From Adlercreutzia murintestinalis (GTDB lineage: Bacteria; Actinomycetota; Coriobacteriia; Coriobacteriales; Eggerthellaceae), in NCBI RefSeq assembly GCF_943192905.1, contig NZ_CALPCC010000006.1, positions 43,691-107,690 of the forward strand: a stretch of 64,000 bases of DNA. The letters run 5' to 3'. Within the stretch, counting starts at the first letter, position 1. Every line of letters starts with the position of its first letter. A program made the position numbers and the translations under genes. Below the pieces are notes generated by a model that had not been told where the DNA came from, made no database searches, and saw nothing but the letters and a program-made list of their open reading frames with translations. Shown here piece by piece: positions 17,493 through 25,389 of the stretch.

Positions 17493-18965
17493 TCAAGCGC
17501 GGCCGCTCTCGTCAAGGGGGAACTCTTCCACGAACGACATCAACTTCTGCTGGGAGTGGATATCTATCTTGCGGTAGATGTTGTAGATATGACTCTTCAC
17601 CGTATGAGGCGAAATGGTCAACTCCTCTTGTATCCATGAGGCATTACGACCACGCGCAAGATACGCGAGGATATCCGATTCGCGCGGAGAGAGCTGATAG
17701 AGTCGTGCAATAGCAGCGCATCGCCGCTCGAACAGCTCAGATTCGTCCATGTGAACCGATACCGTAACACCACGCTCCGATCCATCATCAGCGCTACCGT
17801 CTGAGGGATGATGCCTCCCGACGGGAAAGAAGATCATCACAACGCACACGAGCGCGATCGCCGTGATCAGCCTCACAGTAGCGAATGCCTCAGCATGAGC
17901 GCCATAGATCACGGTGACAAGTGACGCCACGCCCCAGCCGACGGCGAATCCGAACGTGGTAACGAACAACCGCAGGGGCGCTTGGCGAAAGAACGGAGAC
18001 GTGCGGCCAGCTACGCATTTCTTCATGATGAACGCGTAATTCACCGCTTTGAATGCGCCCCACACTGCGCACATCGCACCCGAACACACCAGCTGCACGA
18101 TCGGAGGCGCCACCGGTACGACCACGCACATAACCACGCCAGCCACCACCACCATGCGTTGGAGCACCGTGATGCCCAAACGGTTCTTGCGAAAACCGAT
18201 GATGGCTATAGCCAATGCGCCCGGGATCACCGACAGCATGCCAACAAGCACCTCATCGTGACCAGAATTGAACAGAAAGAGGAAGTTGAGCGCGAACACG
18301 ATGCCGAATACGAAGAATGACGGCTCGATCTCTTTCGTGAAGCACCACGTGCTCTCGGTCGACTCCAAAGGGGCTGCTTGGTCGTTCGCGCTGGCGTGCT
18401 GTGTTGCGAAGAGCAGGAGTACGATGCTGAAAAGCGCGTAGGCCAGCCCGAACACCGATTGCATCGCAGCAGGCGCGGCGGTGGCGAAGGTGAACAAGAG
18501 CGCACCACCGACAAAGCCGAAACCCGTGAAGCGACCGTACAATTCAGTGCCCACCCGACTGAGCACGTCCAGCCATGACGTTGTCAATGCGGCGCCTGCG
18601 ATACCGGCAAGCACATTCGCACCGCACACCACGGCAAGGGGAATATGCATACCGTTATGCATGGAGCACGCCACGAGCGGCAGCAACACCGAGCAGATCA
18701 CCTCCGTACCCACCGCCAAGCCGGAGAACACATTGAAGCGTGGAAGGCGCCCCAACCCCGCCAAGAGCGCATAGCCTAAGGCCATGCCCGCGAACACCGC
18801 GGCTTGCGACGCATCGCGAACCTGCACGGGCACCTGAGGCGGAAACTCGCAGAACAGCCAGAAAAAGCACAGGAACATCCATGCCATGAGAAACGAGAAG
18901 CCCACTAAGCTGATCAACTCAACCGCCGACATGCGTAATGCGCGGTCGATAAACGAGCTGGCCAT
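17493..18965 (-). CDS. Membrane-spanning LuxR-type transcriptional regulator 2
   Basis: The 490-aa product has about 12 hydrophobic segments over residues about 15-405 and a C-terminal LuxR-type HTH (LSPRESDILAYLARGRNASWI, SPHTVKSHIYNIYRKIDIHS). It is a paralogue of the regulator at 9278: the HTH recognition region HTVKSHxYNIYRK is nearly identical, while the membrane domains differ, as expected if each senses another compound. The ATG at 18965 is taken because CAGGAG lies 9 nt upstream; an in-frame start at 19064 lacks an RBS. It sits between loci 3 and 2, facing Mo gene 2 head to tail over 200 bp. It probably controls locus 2 or 3. Confidence 0.88.
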   Translation of the reverse strand: MASSFIDRALRMSAVELISLVGFSFLMAWMFLCFFWLFCEFPPQVPVQVRDASQAAVFAGMALGYALLAGLGRLPRFNVFSGLAVGTEVICSVLLPLVACSMHNGMHIPLAVVCGANVLAGIAGAALTTSWLDVLSRVGTELYGRFTGFGFVGGALLFTFATAAPAAMQSVFGLAYALFSIVLLLFATQHASANDQAAPLESTESTWCFTKEIEPSFFVFGIVFALNFLFLFNSGHDEVLVGMLSVIPGALAIAIIGFRKNRLGITVLQRMVVVAGVVMCVVVPVAPPIVQLVCSGAMCAVWGAFKAVNYAFIMKKCVAGRTSPFFRQAPLRLFVTTFGFAVGWGVASLVTVIYGAHAEAFATVRLITAIALVCVVMIFFPVGRHHPSDGSADDGSERGVTVSVHMDESELFERRCAAIARLYQLSPRESDILAYLARGRNASWIQEELTISPHTVKSHIYNIYRKIDIHSQQKLMSFVEEFPLDESGRA

Positions 18966-19165
18966 CTGGTACCACTCCTGAGCTGAAAAGGGTATGACGC
19001 CCATTACAACGATATGTCCTGCGACTTCTATCGTGCGTAGCGCTACCAGGATTATAGCGCTCATACCAGCACCGCGGTAGACGCATTCCGCATGATGGCG
19101 GCACGGTCCTGTCGTCAGAGCTTAGAGCACCTTGCCGGTCAGCGCGTGCTCGGTGCCGCATATGC

Positions 19166-19193
19166 GGAGAGGCGGGCATGCACCCGCCTCTCC
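19166..19193 (-). terminator. Hairpin at the end of locus 3
   Basis: GGAGAGGCGGG (19166-19176) and CCCGCCTCTCC (19183-19193) form a perfect 11-bp stem with a 6-nt loop, 50 bp past the MFS stop codon. No U-tract is visible. It would separate locus 3 from luxR2. The rest of the 277-bp gap (18966-19242) shows no gene. Confidence 0.5.
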
Positions 19194-19242
19194 AGACGCG
19201 AACGACCACCGGCCGCTTCGCGTACTTCCGTGCTCGACGCTC

Positions 19243-20736
19243 CTACTCGGACGCTTCGGCTTTCTGCTCGTTCGCATCAGAGCCAGGATCCGAAGCTGCC
19301 CCGCTGCGCGCGCCAGCAACGCTCTTCGAAGGCTTCACGCCGATCGACAAGATGATGCCCACCACACCAACCGGGACGAGCGCCCAGAATGCAAGCATCG
19401 GATCGACATGGATGCCCTGCCCCAGAGCTTCCTGGACCGCAGCACCGATAGCAGGACCGAAATCAGCCGACGTACCGCCCGATGCCAATACCGCCTGCTT
19501 GGCATTGATGGCCACATTCGATGCGGCCGTCAGACCTTCATTGAACGGCGCGAGCACATAGCTCGTTGCGATCTGCCCCGCATACTGACCAAGGGTCAAC
19601 AAGGAAAGCCCGAAGGCCACCGCAGTCTGGCCGCCCTTGAACACGAACGTGGGCACGAGCGGGCGGCAGCATGCATTGAGCATCATGTTGCCAATGCAGA
19701 AAAACAGCACGTACGGGATGAAGAACTGCGCCTGAAACGCCAGAGCCGAACAGATGGTCAGGCCGGTAATGCCCACGACCACGCAGAGATACTTGTAGCT
19801 TTTTGGCGTCTTGTCCAAGATGAACCCGCCAATAGGAGCGAGCGCGCCGCATGCGCAGATCAAGCCGCCCCAGATGCCCGCGGTGGCAGCATCCCATCCG
19901 AAGCCGCCCAACAGCTCAGGAGTTTGCAGCCAAGTCTTGAGATATTGGCTGAACGCGTAATTCATGTAGTTGAAGATAAGGAACATGATGATGAGACACC
20001 ACAGCTGGCGGTTCTTGAACAGATAGAGCACCTCTTTGAGCGGCTTGCGCACCGGAGAGACCTGCGAGCGCTCATCCTCGCGAGGTGCGCGAAACACCAC
20101 AGCAAACACGATCAGCATCACAACCGCAAGAGCGCACCAGACCCATTGCACGTTCGCGATCGACTGACCCACCGCGTTGTAAACGCCGTCGTTGACGAAA
20201 TTGCTCAAGAAGATGCCGATGGGCGCCCAGCACGACCAGATGGCCATGGCGCGACCTCGCGTTGCATCAGGGAACCAGATGGAGACGCACGTTGGCCCTG
20301 CGACCACCGTCGTGGAAAGTCCAAGACCCAAGATGAAACGCCCTACCAAGAACAGGTAGAAGTTGGTGCCGACCGTGCCAGCGCTGAGCGCGGTGCCGAT
20401 GATGGCGAGCGCCAGACCGATGATGGTGGTGATCTTCGCGCCCCATTTGCGCACGATGCCCGTCGTGGGCAGCGCCATGATAAGAGCACCGATGGGCACC
20501 AGACCCATCACGTTGGACAGAAGACCGAAATTCGCAGGATTCTCGAACAGCGGGTTATTCGCAGCCAGCCAGTTCTTGAAAACCGGGAACGTGACGCCTG
20601 GCAGCCACATCCACGCAAACACGATGGATACCGCAGCCAGCAGCGACACGATCAGACACGGCCATGCATACGATGGCGTCTTTTCGACGGGCTTGCTCTG
20701 ATCCGGTGCCTGGGCAGCAGCGTTCGGATTGCTCAT
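19243..20736 (-). CDS. MFS transporter of Mo locus 3
   Basis: The 497-aa carrier has about 12 membrane segments; KTPSYAWPCLIVSLLAAVSI opens the first. The GRFILGLGLSTTVVAGPTCVSIWFP loop is close to that of the locus 2 carrier, so the two are paralogues of the same MFS branch (OFA/NarK-like). The ATG at 20736 follows GAGGGAGAACAATC. A loop with many Ala/Gly residues near residue 410 and a polar tail (from about 475) extend it beyond the locus 2 protein. It lies 75 bp after the amidohydrolase-like gene and is last in locus 3. Substrate unknown. Confidence 0.88.
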   Translation of the reverse strand: MSNPNAAAQAPDQSKPVEKTPSYAWPCLIVSLLAAVSIVFAWMWLPGVTFPVFKNWLAANNPLFENPANFGLLSNVMGLVPIGALIMALPTTGIVRKWGAKITTIIGLALAIIGTALSAGTVGTNFYLFLVGRFILGLGLSTTVVAGPTCVSIWFPDATRGRAMAIWSCWAPIGIFLSNFVNDGVYNAVGQSIANVQWVWCALAVVMLIVFAVVFRAPREDERSQVSPVRKPLKEVLYLFKNRQLWCLIIMFLIFNYMNYAFSQYLKTWLQTPELLGGFGWDAATAGIWGGLICACGALAPIGGFILDKTPKSYKYLCVVVGITGLTICSALAFQAQFFIPYVLFFCIGNMMLNACCRPLVPTFVFKGGQTAVAFGLSLLTLGQYAGQIATSYVLAPFNEGLTAASNVAINAKQAVLASGGTSADFGPAIGAAVQEALGQGIHVDPMLAFWALVPVGVVGIILSIGVKPSKSVAGARSGAASDPGSDANEQKAEASE

Positions 20737-20811
20737 GATTGTTCTCCCTCTTTTGTAATGATTGCAGCGCGCCGCACAGACCCGCTGCAACCAAGGGCCT
20801 TTCGGCAGCTT

Positions 20812-21870
20812 TTACAGGTTAAAAATGCGCGCGGCGTTACCGCCCAGGATCAACGTGCGATCTTCTTCGGTGATATCAAGAGCGTTGATAGCGCCGACCG
20901 ATCGGGCCATCCACTCGTAGAACACCGGGAACGACGAACCCAGCAGAATGTGGTCAGCCCCGCAGACCTGCACCGCGCACTCCAGTTCCTCTTTGCTCCA
21001 GCTCATCGGATGCGTGGAGTCGAAGAAGATGTTGTTCTTGAGATATCGGAAATAGTCTTCACGCGTGATGTTGGTGGCCAGACGATTCATCGCCTCCTTC
21101 TTCTTGGTGGAGACATGGGGGGCCAGCAGGTTCTGCAAGGCGAACCAGTTGCCGCCGAACATGGTATGCACGAACTTGAGGTTCGGGAACTCGTCGAACA
21201 TACCGGAGTACAGCTCGCGACCGACCGCAGTTGCCTGCACGGTGATGCGGCCCAGCTCACGCCGCAAAGGCGTGTATTCCTGGAACATACCGAAGGAGTT
21301 CTGACCGGGCGTATGGTGAATGACCGCGGGGATGTTGTGATCGTTGATGTATTTCATGTACGGCTTGAACAGCGGATCGTCCAAGAACTTGTTCCCGTAA
21401 GAGCAGGCAAGCTGCACGCCCACCATGCCCAGTTCCTCAACGCAGCGCTTCAGCTCGTCGATATCCTCGGGTCGTCCCCAAGGTGGCACGACCGCATTGG
21501 CCACCAAGCGCCCATTCGACTTCTTGCACATATCGGCAGCCTGATCGTTGACCTCTTTGCAGATCTCGAGCGGCAGCCATTCCTGCCATACCGGCATGCG
21601 CAGCATAGCGACATCGACACCGACCTCGTCCATCGCCTGGAGTTTCGCCTCCAACGTGTAGTCGCCTTCGACGTAGTTCAGGATCTCCTGACCATCTTCG
21701 GTCGCAACGACTACCTGGTCATGCTTGCCGTCGGGCGTCTTATCGACGTATGTTTTGATGCCGAAGGTGATGGGCGCTGAATACAGAAAGCCGTTCAGGA
21801 TCTTCTTGTTCGTGAAAAGATCGGTCGGCAGAAAGTGCATGTTGCAATCGATAACCTTGAAACCTTCCAT
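20812..21870 (-). CDS. Amidohydrolase-2 family protein with altered metal ligands
   Basis: The 352-aa TIM-barrel protein belongs to the amidohydrolase-2 group that includes ACMSD and hydroxybenzoate/resorcylate decarboxylases. The later His sites are in place (AVIHHTPGQ and FVHTMFGGNW). However, the opening motif DxHxH is DCNMH, so the first His is Asn, and the usual GSDxP is GSSFP, so the metal-binding Asp is Ser. Two of the usual metal ligands are therefore missing, and the reaction may not be standard. The ATG at 21870 follows GGAGGGAAC. Its place between Mo enzyme 3 and the carrier suggests that it acts on the same aromatic or acidic substrate, for example by decarboxylation; this is inference. 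Confidence 0.8.
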   Translation of the reverse strand: MEGFKVIDCNMHFLPTDLFTNKKILNGFLYSAPITFGIKTYVDKTPDGKHDQVVVATEDGQEILNYVEGDYTLEAKLQAMDEVGVDVAMLRMPVWQEWLPLEICKEVNDQAADMCKKSNGRLVANAVVPPWGRPEDIDELKRCVEELGMVGVQLACSYGNKFLDDPLFKPYMKYINDHNIPAVIHHTPGQNSFGMFQEYTPLRRELGRITVQATAVGRELYSGMFDEFPNLKFVHTMFGGNWFALQNLLAPHVSTKKKEAMNRLATNITREDYFRYLKNNIFFDSTHPMSWSKEELECAVQVCGADHILLGSSFPVFYEWMARSVGAINALDITEEDRTLILGGNAARIFNL

Positions 21871-21955
21871 GTTCCCTCCTTGGGATCGTTCGCTCGCATT
21901 CGAGCTTTGTGCTCATCTGAGCGTCTTCTCTGTCGTGGTGCGTATCGCGTATCGC

Positions 21956-22135
21956 TCAATCCTGATAGATGGGATTCACCACGTGTTGCTTCATCTTCCG
22001 CATGTTCTCTGCGTTGCGGATACGCCAGTCAATGCGGCCCTGCTCGCGCTCGGTGGCGCTGACCGTATGACTGAACGGGCGCGGTGCTCGCACGTCAACG
22101 TGATCCAAACGCTCGACGATATCCTCCATGCCCAT
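21956..22135 (-). CDS. Unknown 59-aa protein of Mo locus 3
   Basis: A short gene with ATG at 22135 after a very strong SD (AAGGAGGACCAGC). The product starts MGMEDIVERLDHVDVRAP and is charged, with no cysteines, signal or membrane segment. It ends QHVVNPIYQD and stops 85 bp before the amidohydrolase-like gene. I do not recognise it. The RBS, gap and direction make it a real member of the cluster. Confidence 0.65.
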   Translation of the reverse strand: MGMEDIVERLDHVDVRAPRPFSHTVSATEREQGRIDWRIRNAENMRKMKQHVVNPIYQD

Positions 22136-22184
22136 GCTGGTCCTCCTTCATATCGGCTGCTCTTCCAAGCAGCGCAGCGTATAT

Positions 22185-22231
22185 GGAAAGCCGACGGTCT
22201 CGGGCCTAGGGGTGCCCGAGGCACCGTCGGC
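22185..22231 (-). terminator. Hairpin after ferredoxin 3
   Basis: GCCGACGGT plus CTCGGGC (22190-22205) pair with GCCCGAG and ACCGTCGGC (22214-22231), a long stem with a 2-nt bulge. On the minus strand it is followed by TTTCC. It may end part of the locus 3 transcript after Mo enzyme and ferredoxin, which would lower expression of the three downstream genes. GTTTTCC lies on the other side. Confidence 0.55.
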
Positions 22232-22253
22232 GTTTTCCTGATTGTTCGGCCGC

Positions 22254-22592
22254 CTATTTAACGGCCACGACCATCTGCTTGGGTGATGAGATCTTCGCCG
22301 CAAGTTCAGCCACGTCTCCCCACTCCAGGCACTGCGCCTGGCAATGCTGAACGCAACTGGGTTTCTTCCCTTTTGCCGTACGGCTCTCGCACAGATTGCA
22401 CCACTCGGTGAACTGTGGAATGTAGTCGTATTCGTAGTGCTTGTTCGCCGCATCGATAGCAAGCGGTCCTAGCTGGCTAATGCGCACGCCAAACTGCTTC
22501 TCGGTGTAGCCGTTCTCCTGCTGGCAGGCCAGCACGCAGGCCTCGCAACCAGTGCAGTAATTCGTATCGATGAGTATTCCCTGATTTGCCAT
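22254..22592 (-). CDS. Two-cluster ferredoxin, partner of Mo enzyme 3
   Basis: The 112-aa protein starts MANQGILIDTNYCTGCEACVLAC and has the second set CNLC and PSCVQHCQAQC, enough for two [4Fe-4S] clusters. It follows the catalytic subunit by 18 bp, with a purine-rich AAAGAGAGG upstream. It has no signal peptide and is homologous to the ferredoxins of loci 1 and 2. Electron donor to Mo enzyme 3 is the likely role. Confidence 0.9.
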   Translation of the reverse strand: MANQGILIDTNYCTGCEACVLACQQENGYTEKQFGVRISQLGPLAIDAANKHYEYDYIPQFTEWCNLCESRTAKGKKPSCVQHCQAQCLEWGDVAELAAKISSPKQMVVAVK

Positions 22593-22610
22593 TGCTCTTG
22601 CCTCTCTTTG

Positions 22611-25112
22611 CTATGCGACGGGTTCGGGACGATCTTGAGTCTGCGGGTGCACGTCGGCGGCTACCGGAGCGTCTGCCGCAACGGTTTGCCCTGCGGGCAC
22701 GCACGTAAGAGGGCTTGGCGTATCACCATCCTTGTAGATGCGGCACATCATGGTTTTGTAGTTCGATCCGAAGCCCGACACGCCCGCATCGAAGGGAACG
22801 AGGTTGTTGATCTGAGACTCGAACACCCCGAACAGGCCCGCCTTCTCGTCGGCAGTGTTCTCTTCGGCCTGATCCTTGCGCTCGGGGAACCACCAGCCAT
22901 GGTCGCATTGCATGACGCGCGGATCGTAGTTCTCATCGAACGCGGCTTTGTACTTGCAGCGACCATGCTGATTCTCAAGCCACATCCAGTCACCCTCGGC
23001 GATGCCATGCTTAGCGGCTGTCTCGGGGTGGATATAGCAGAGCGGATCGGGATGCAGATTGCGCAGCTTCTTCACCTGACGCTGCTCAGAGTGGAAGAAG
23101 TGCGGCACCCGCGCCCCCGAGGTCACGATGTAGGGCAGCTCTTCTACCGCCTCAGGGTTGGAATAAGGGCTCTCCACCGGCTCCACATAGCTCGGCAGCG
23201 GATCAAGACCGCTCCACGAGGTGTGATGGAACACCATCGAGTAGATCTCTGCGCGGCCGGTCTCGGTTGAGAAGCCCAGCTGACCGTCAGGGCGCAGCAG
23301 GCCTTTCTCGTATTTGCGATACTCGAACTCAGGGTACTTCCATACCGAATCGCGAAGCTCTTCCCACGTGAAGCCGCCGTCTTCGAGCGCGTAGTCCCAC
23401 ATCTCTTCCACCGTCTCCCACGGCCAGGCGATATCCGCATTGCCCGGACGCAGCGCCTCAGCCAGACGCTTGCCCAATTCAAGGAAGATGGTGTTGTCAG
23501 CCTTCGTCTCGCCCACCGGCTCGATTGCCTGCGTGATGCAACTGATGCGATACGGATTCAAACCACCGAATCCATTGCGTTCGGCATATGTGGCCGCAGG
23601 GAGCACCACGTCGGCCAGCGCCATCATGGATGGCGTCATGAAGAGGTCTTGGAACACGATGAAATCGATCTGCTTGTACCATTCCAGTTGTTGCTCGGCT
23701 TGCGCGCCCATGGTGGCAAGGAAGTTGTTGGTCGCAAAGTACGCTGCGCGAATGGGCACCTCGCCACGTTGCCACGCTTCAATAGTGGCGTTCGACGAGA
23801 GGTTCTTAAAGCCAACCGCGAACATCGGATAGCGCTCAATGCCGATGCGCTTGGCTGATTCTTCCTGCGTGAGAAGCTCATCATAGCCCCAGCAACCCGT
23901 CCAGTTGGGCTGTTCGATGCCCCAACACGCCTGACCGATCACGTTGCCACCCGGCACATCAAGGTTGCCCGTGATGCACCACAGCGCCGTTACCGCGTGC
24001 GCTGCCTGCTGGCCGCCTGTTTGCTGGTCAAGGGCCACACCCCACTGGATGGCCGCGGGCTTCGCGGCCGCATAGCGACGCGCCACGCGTTGCGCATCCT
24101 CTTTCGCTACCCACGCGCGCTCGCAAAGCTCATCAAGGTCCATCTCTGCGACGCGTCCGCAGACCGCATCTAAGCCGTAGACCCATTTGTCGCAAAAATC
24201 TTGATCGTAGAGCTTCTCGTCGCAGATAACCTTGAGCATGGCCATGGCCAGCGCACCGTCGCCGCCAGGACGCACACGCAACCAGTCCTCGCCCGCCTTC
24301 GCCGCGATCCAGGTGAGCTTCGGATCGACCACGGCCACCTTCATGCCGCGCTTCATCAGGTCCAAAATCCAATGCCCATAGAAGCCGTCCGCATTGCTGT
24401 AGAAGGGCTGATGGCCCCAGACGATGCAGTATTCCGGCACCTCGTAGCGCGGGTCGTCATAGCGCTTCGGCAGAAACTGCGAGCAGTCCATCACGCACGG
24501 GTCGCCCAACATGCATGCCATAGAAGCAATGCGCGGCAAATAGCACGAATTGCCTGCGAAGTACGGCACGCCCTCGTTCGGACTACCGCAGGTTGCATTA
24601 ATGCGCGTGATCTGGTGGATGTCGCGCCCGGTACCCTGACAACACGCGATCTTGTCTGCGCCGTATTCGTCGGCCACCTTCTTGAAGTTCTCTACGATGA
24701 GATCATACGCCTCGTCCCAGCTGATACGCTCGAACGCATCCTTGCCACGATCCTCGCGTGCGCGCTTCATCGGATAGAGCAGACGATCCTCGTGGTACAC
24801 ATAATCGGGAATGCACAAGCACCTGCTGCATAAGCGTCCTTGATTGTAGGGGTCCTCCGGGTCGCCCTCCACTTTTACGAGCTTGCCATCTTTCACATAC
24901 GACAAGATGCCGCACACGTTGTGGCAGCCCGGCGCGCTACGCGCGGTACCGCGGATGACCGTCATGCCGTCTTCTTCCCATGTCCACGGGACCTCAGGAG
25001 TCTCGGCTGCCGGCTTTGGCGGGCTCGGATTCTTTGCGTGGCGCGTGCCACGGCGGTACTTCTTGCCGTTCGTCTCACCCCAGTGATACTCCACCACTTC
25101 TGTTTCAGACAT
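22611..25112 (-). CDS. Molybdopterin (bisMGD) oxidoreductase 3, cytoplasmic
   Basis: The 833-aa catalytic subunit is of the same type as Mo enzymes 1 and 2. It has PGCHNVCG (Cys63, Cys67) and RLCSRC (Cys95, Cys98), then RISWDEAYDLIVENF, GNSCYLPR (Cys190), the central WGVALDQQTGGQQAAHA segment, and the C-terminal SGARVPHFFHSEQRQVKKL. There is no Tat signal. A proline-rich stretch at about residues 29-45 and an extra C-terminal tail of about 30 residues set it apart. The ATG at 25112 follows GAGAAGGA; the frame is open to 25268 but without an RBS. The upstream gap holds the motif shared with locus 2. Related families reduce, hydrate or dehydroxylate organic substrates; which of these applies here cannot be told. 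Confidence 0.88.
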   Translation of the reverse strand: MSETEVVEYHWGETNGKKYRRGTRHAKNPSPPKPAAETPEVPWTWEEDGMTVIRGTARSAPGCHNVCGILSYVKDGKLVKVEGDPEDPYNQGRLCSRCLCIPDYVYHEDRLLYPMKRAREDRGKDAFERISWDEAYDLIVENFKKVADEYGADKIACCQGTGRDIHQITRINATCGSPNEGVPYFAGNSCYLPRIASMACMLGDPCVMDCSQFLPKRYDDPRYEVPEYCIVWGHQPFYSNADGFYGHWILDLMKRGMKVAVVDPKLTWIAAKAGEDWLRVRPGGDGALAMAMLKVICDEKLYDQDFCDKWVYGLDAVCGRVAEMDLDELCERAWVAKEDAQRVARRYAAAKPAAIQWGVALDQQTGGQQAAHAVTALWCITGNLDVPGGNVIGQACWGIEQPNWTGCWGYDELLTQEESAKRIGIERYPMFAVGFKNLSSNATIEAWQRGEVPIRAAYFATNNFLATMGAQAEQQLEWYKQIDFIVFQDLFMTPSMMALADVVLPAATYAERNGFGGLNPYRISCITQAIEPVGETKADNTIFLELGKRLAEALRPGNADIAWPWETVEEMWDYALEDGGFTWEELRDSVWKYPEFEYRKYEKGLLRPDGQLGFSTETGRAEIYSMVFHHTSWSGLDPLPSYVEPVESPYSNPEAVEELPYIVTSGARVPHFFHSEQRQVKKLRNLHPDPLCYIHPETAAKHGIAEGDWMWLENQHGRCKYKAAFDENYDPRVMQCDHGWWFPERKDQAEENTADEKAGLFGVFESQINNLVPFDAGVSGFGSNYKTMMCRIYKDGDTPSPLTCVPAGQTVAADAPVAADVHPQTQDRPEPVA

Positions 25113-25318
25113 AGATCCTTCTCTCTCTCGACTGATCGTGTGTCCTCGGCGCTTCTTCTCGTGCCCTCCGCTGCGCTGGTGGTGCGCCCGGTGATTTCGC
25201 GTCGAAATCGAAACGAATCCGAGTGAGAGAAAGATACGACCGAGCCTTAGGATCGCTCTCCCCCACATAAGCTGTTATCGCGTTTTTCAGGCGAAGATGA
25301 TGAGTCCGCACGGTAAGC

Positions 25319-25344
25319 CATACCGTTGGTATGAGGTTCTGAAC
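25319..25344 (-). promoter_or_regulatory. Dyad and shared motif upstream of Mo gene 3
   Basis: CATACC-GTT-GGTATG (25319-25333) is a perfect 6-bp inverted repeat. It overlaps the block that reads GTTCAGAACCTCATAC then CAACGG on the minus strand (25344-25323). The latter matches the block before Mo gene 2 at 19 of 22 positions. The dyad suits a dimeric HTH such as LuxR. It lies 211 bp before the start codon; the rest of the 277-bp gap shows no gene. Confidence 0.6.
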
Positions 25345-25389
25345 TGCGCTTTTCTGCGATCAGGCGAAGCAGGATCGTAGGAGTTATCG

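Noticed and set aside
19132..21780. A plus-strand frame of 882 codons over the locus 3 MFS and amidohydrolase genes
   Set aside because: Antisense shadow: no RBS, no domain, His/Arg-rich composition, and it ignores gene borders.
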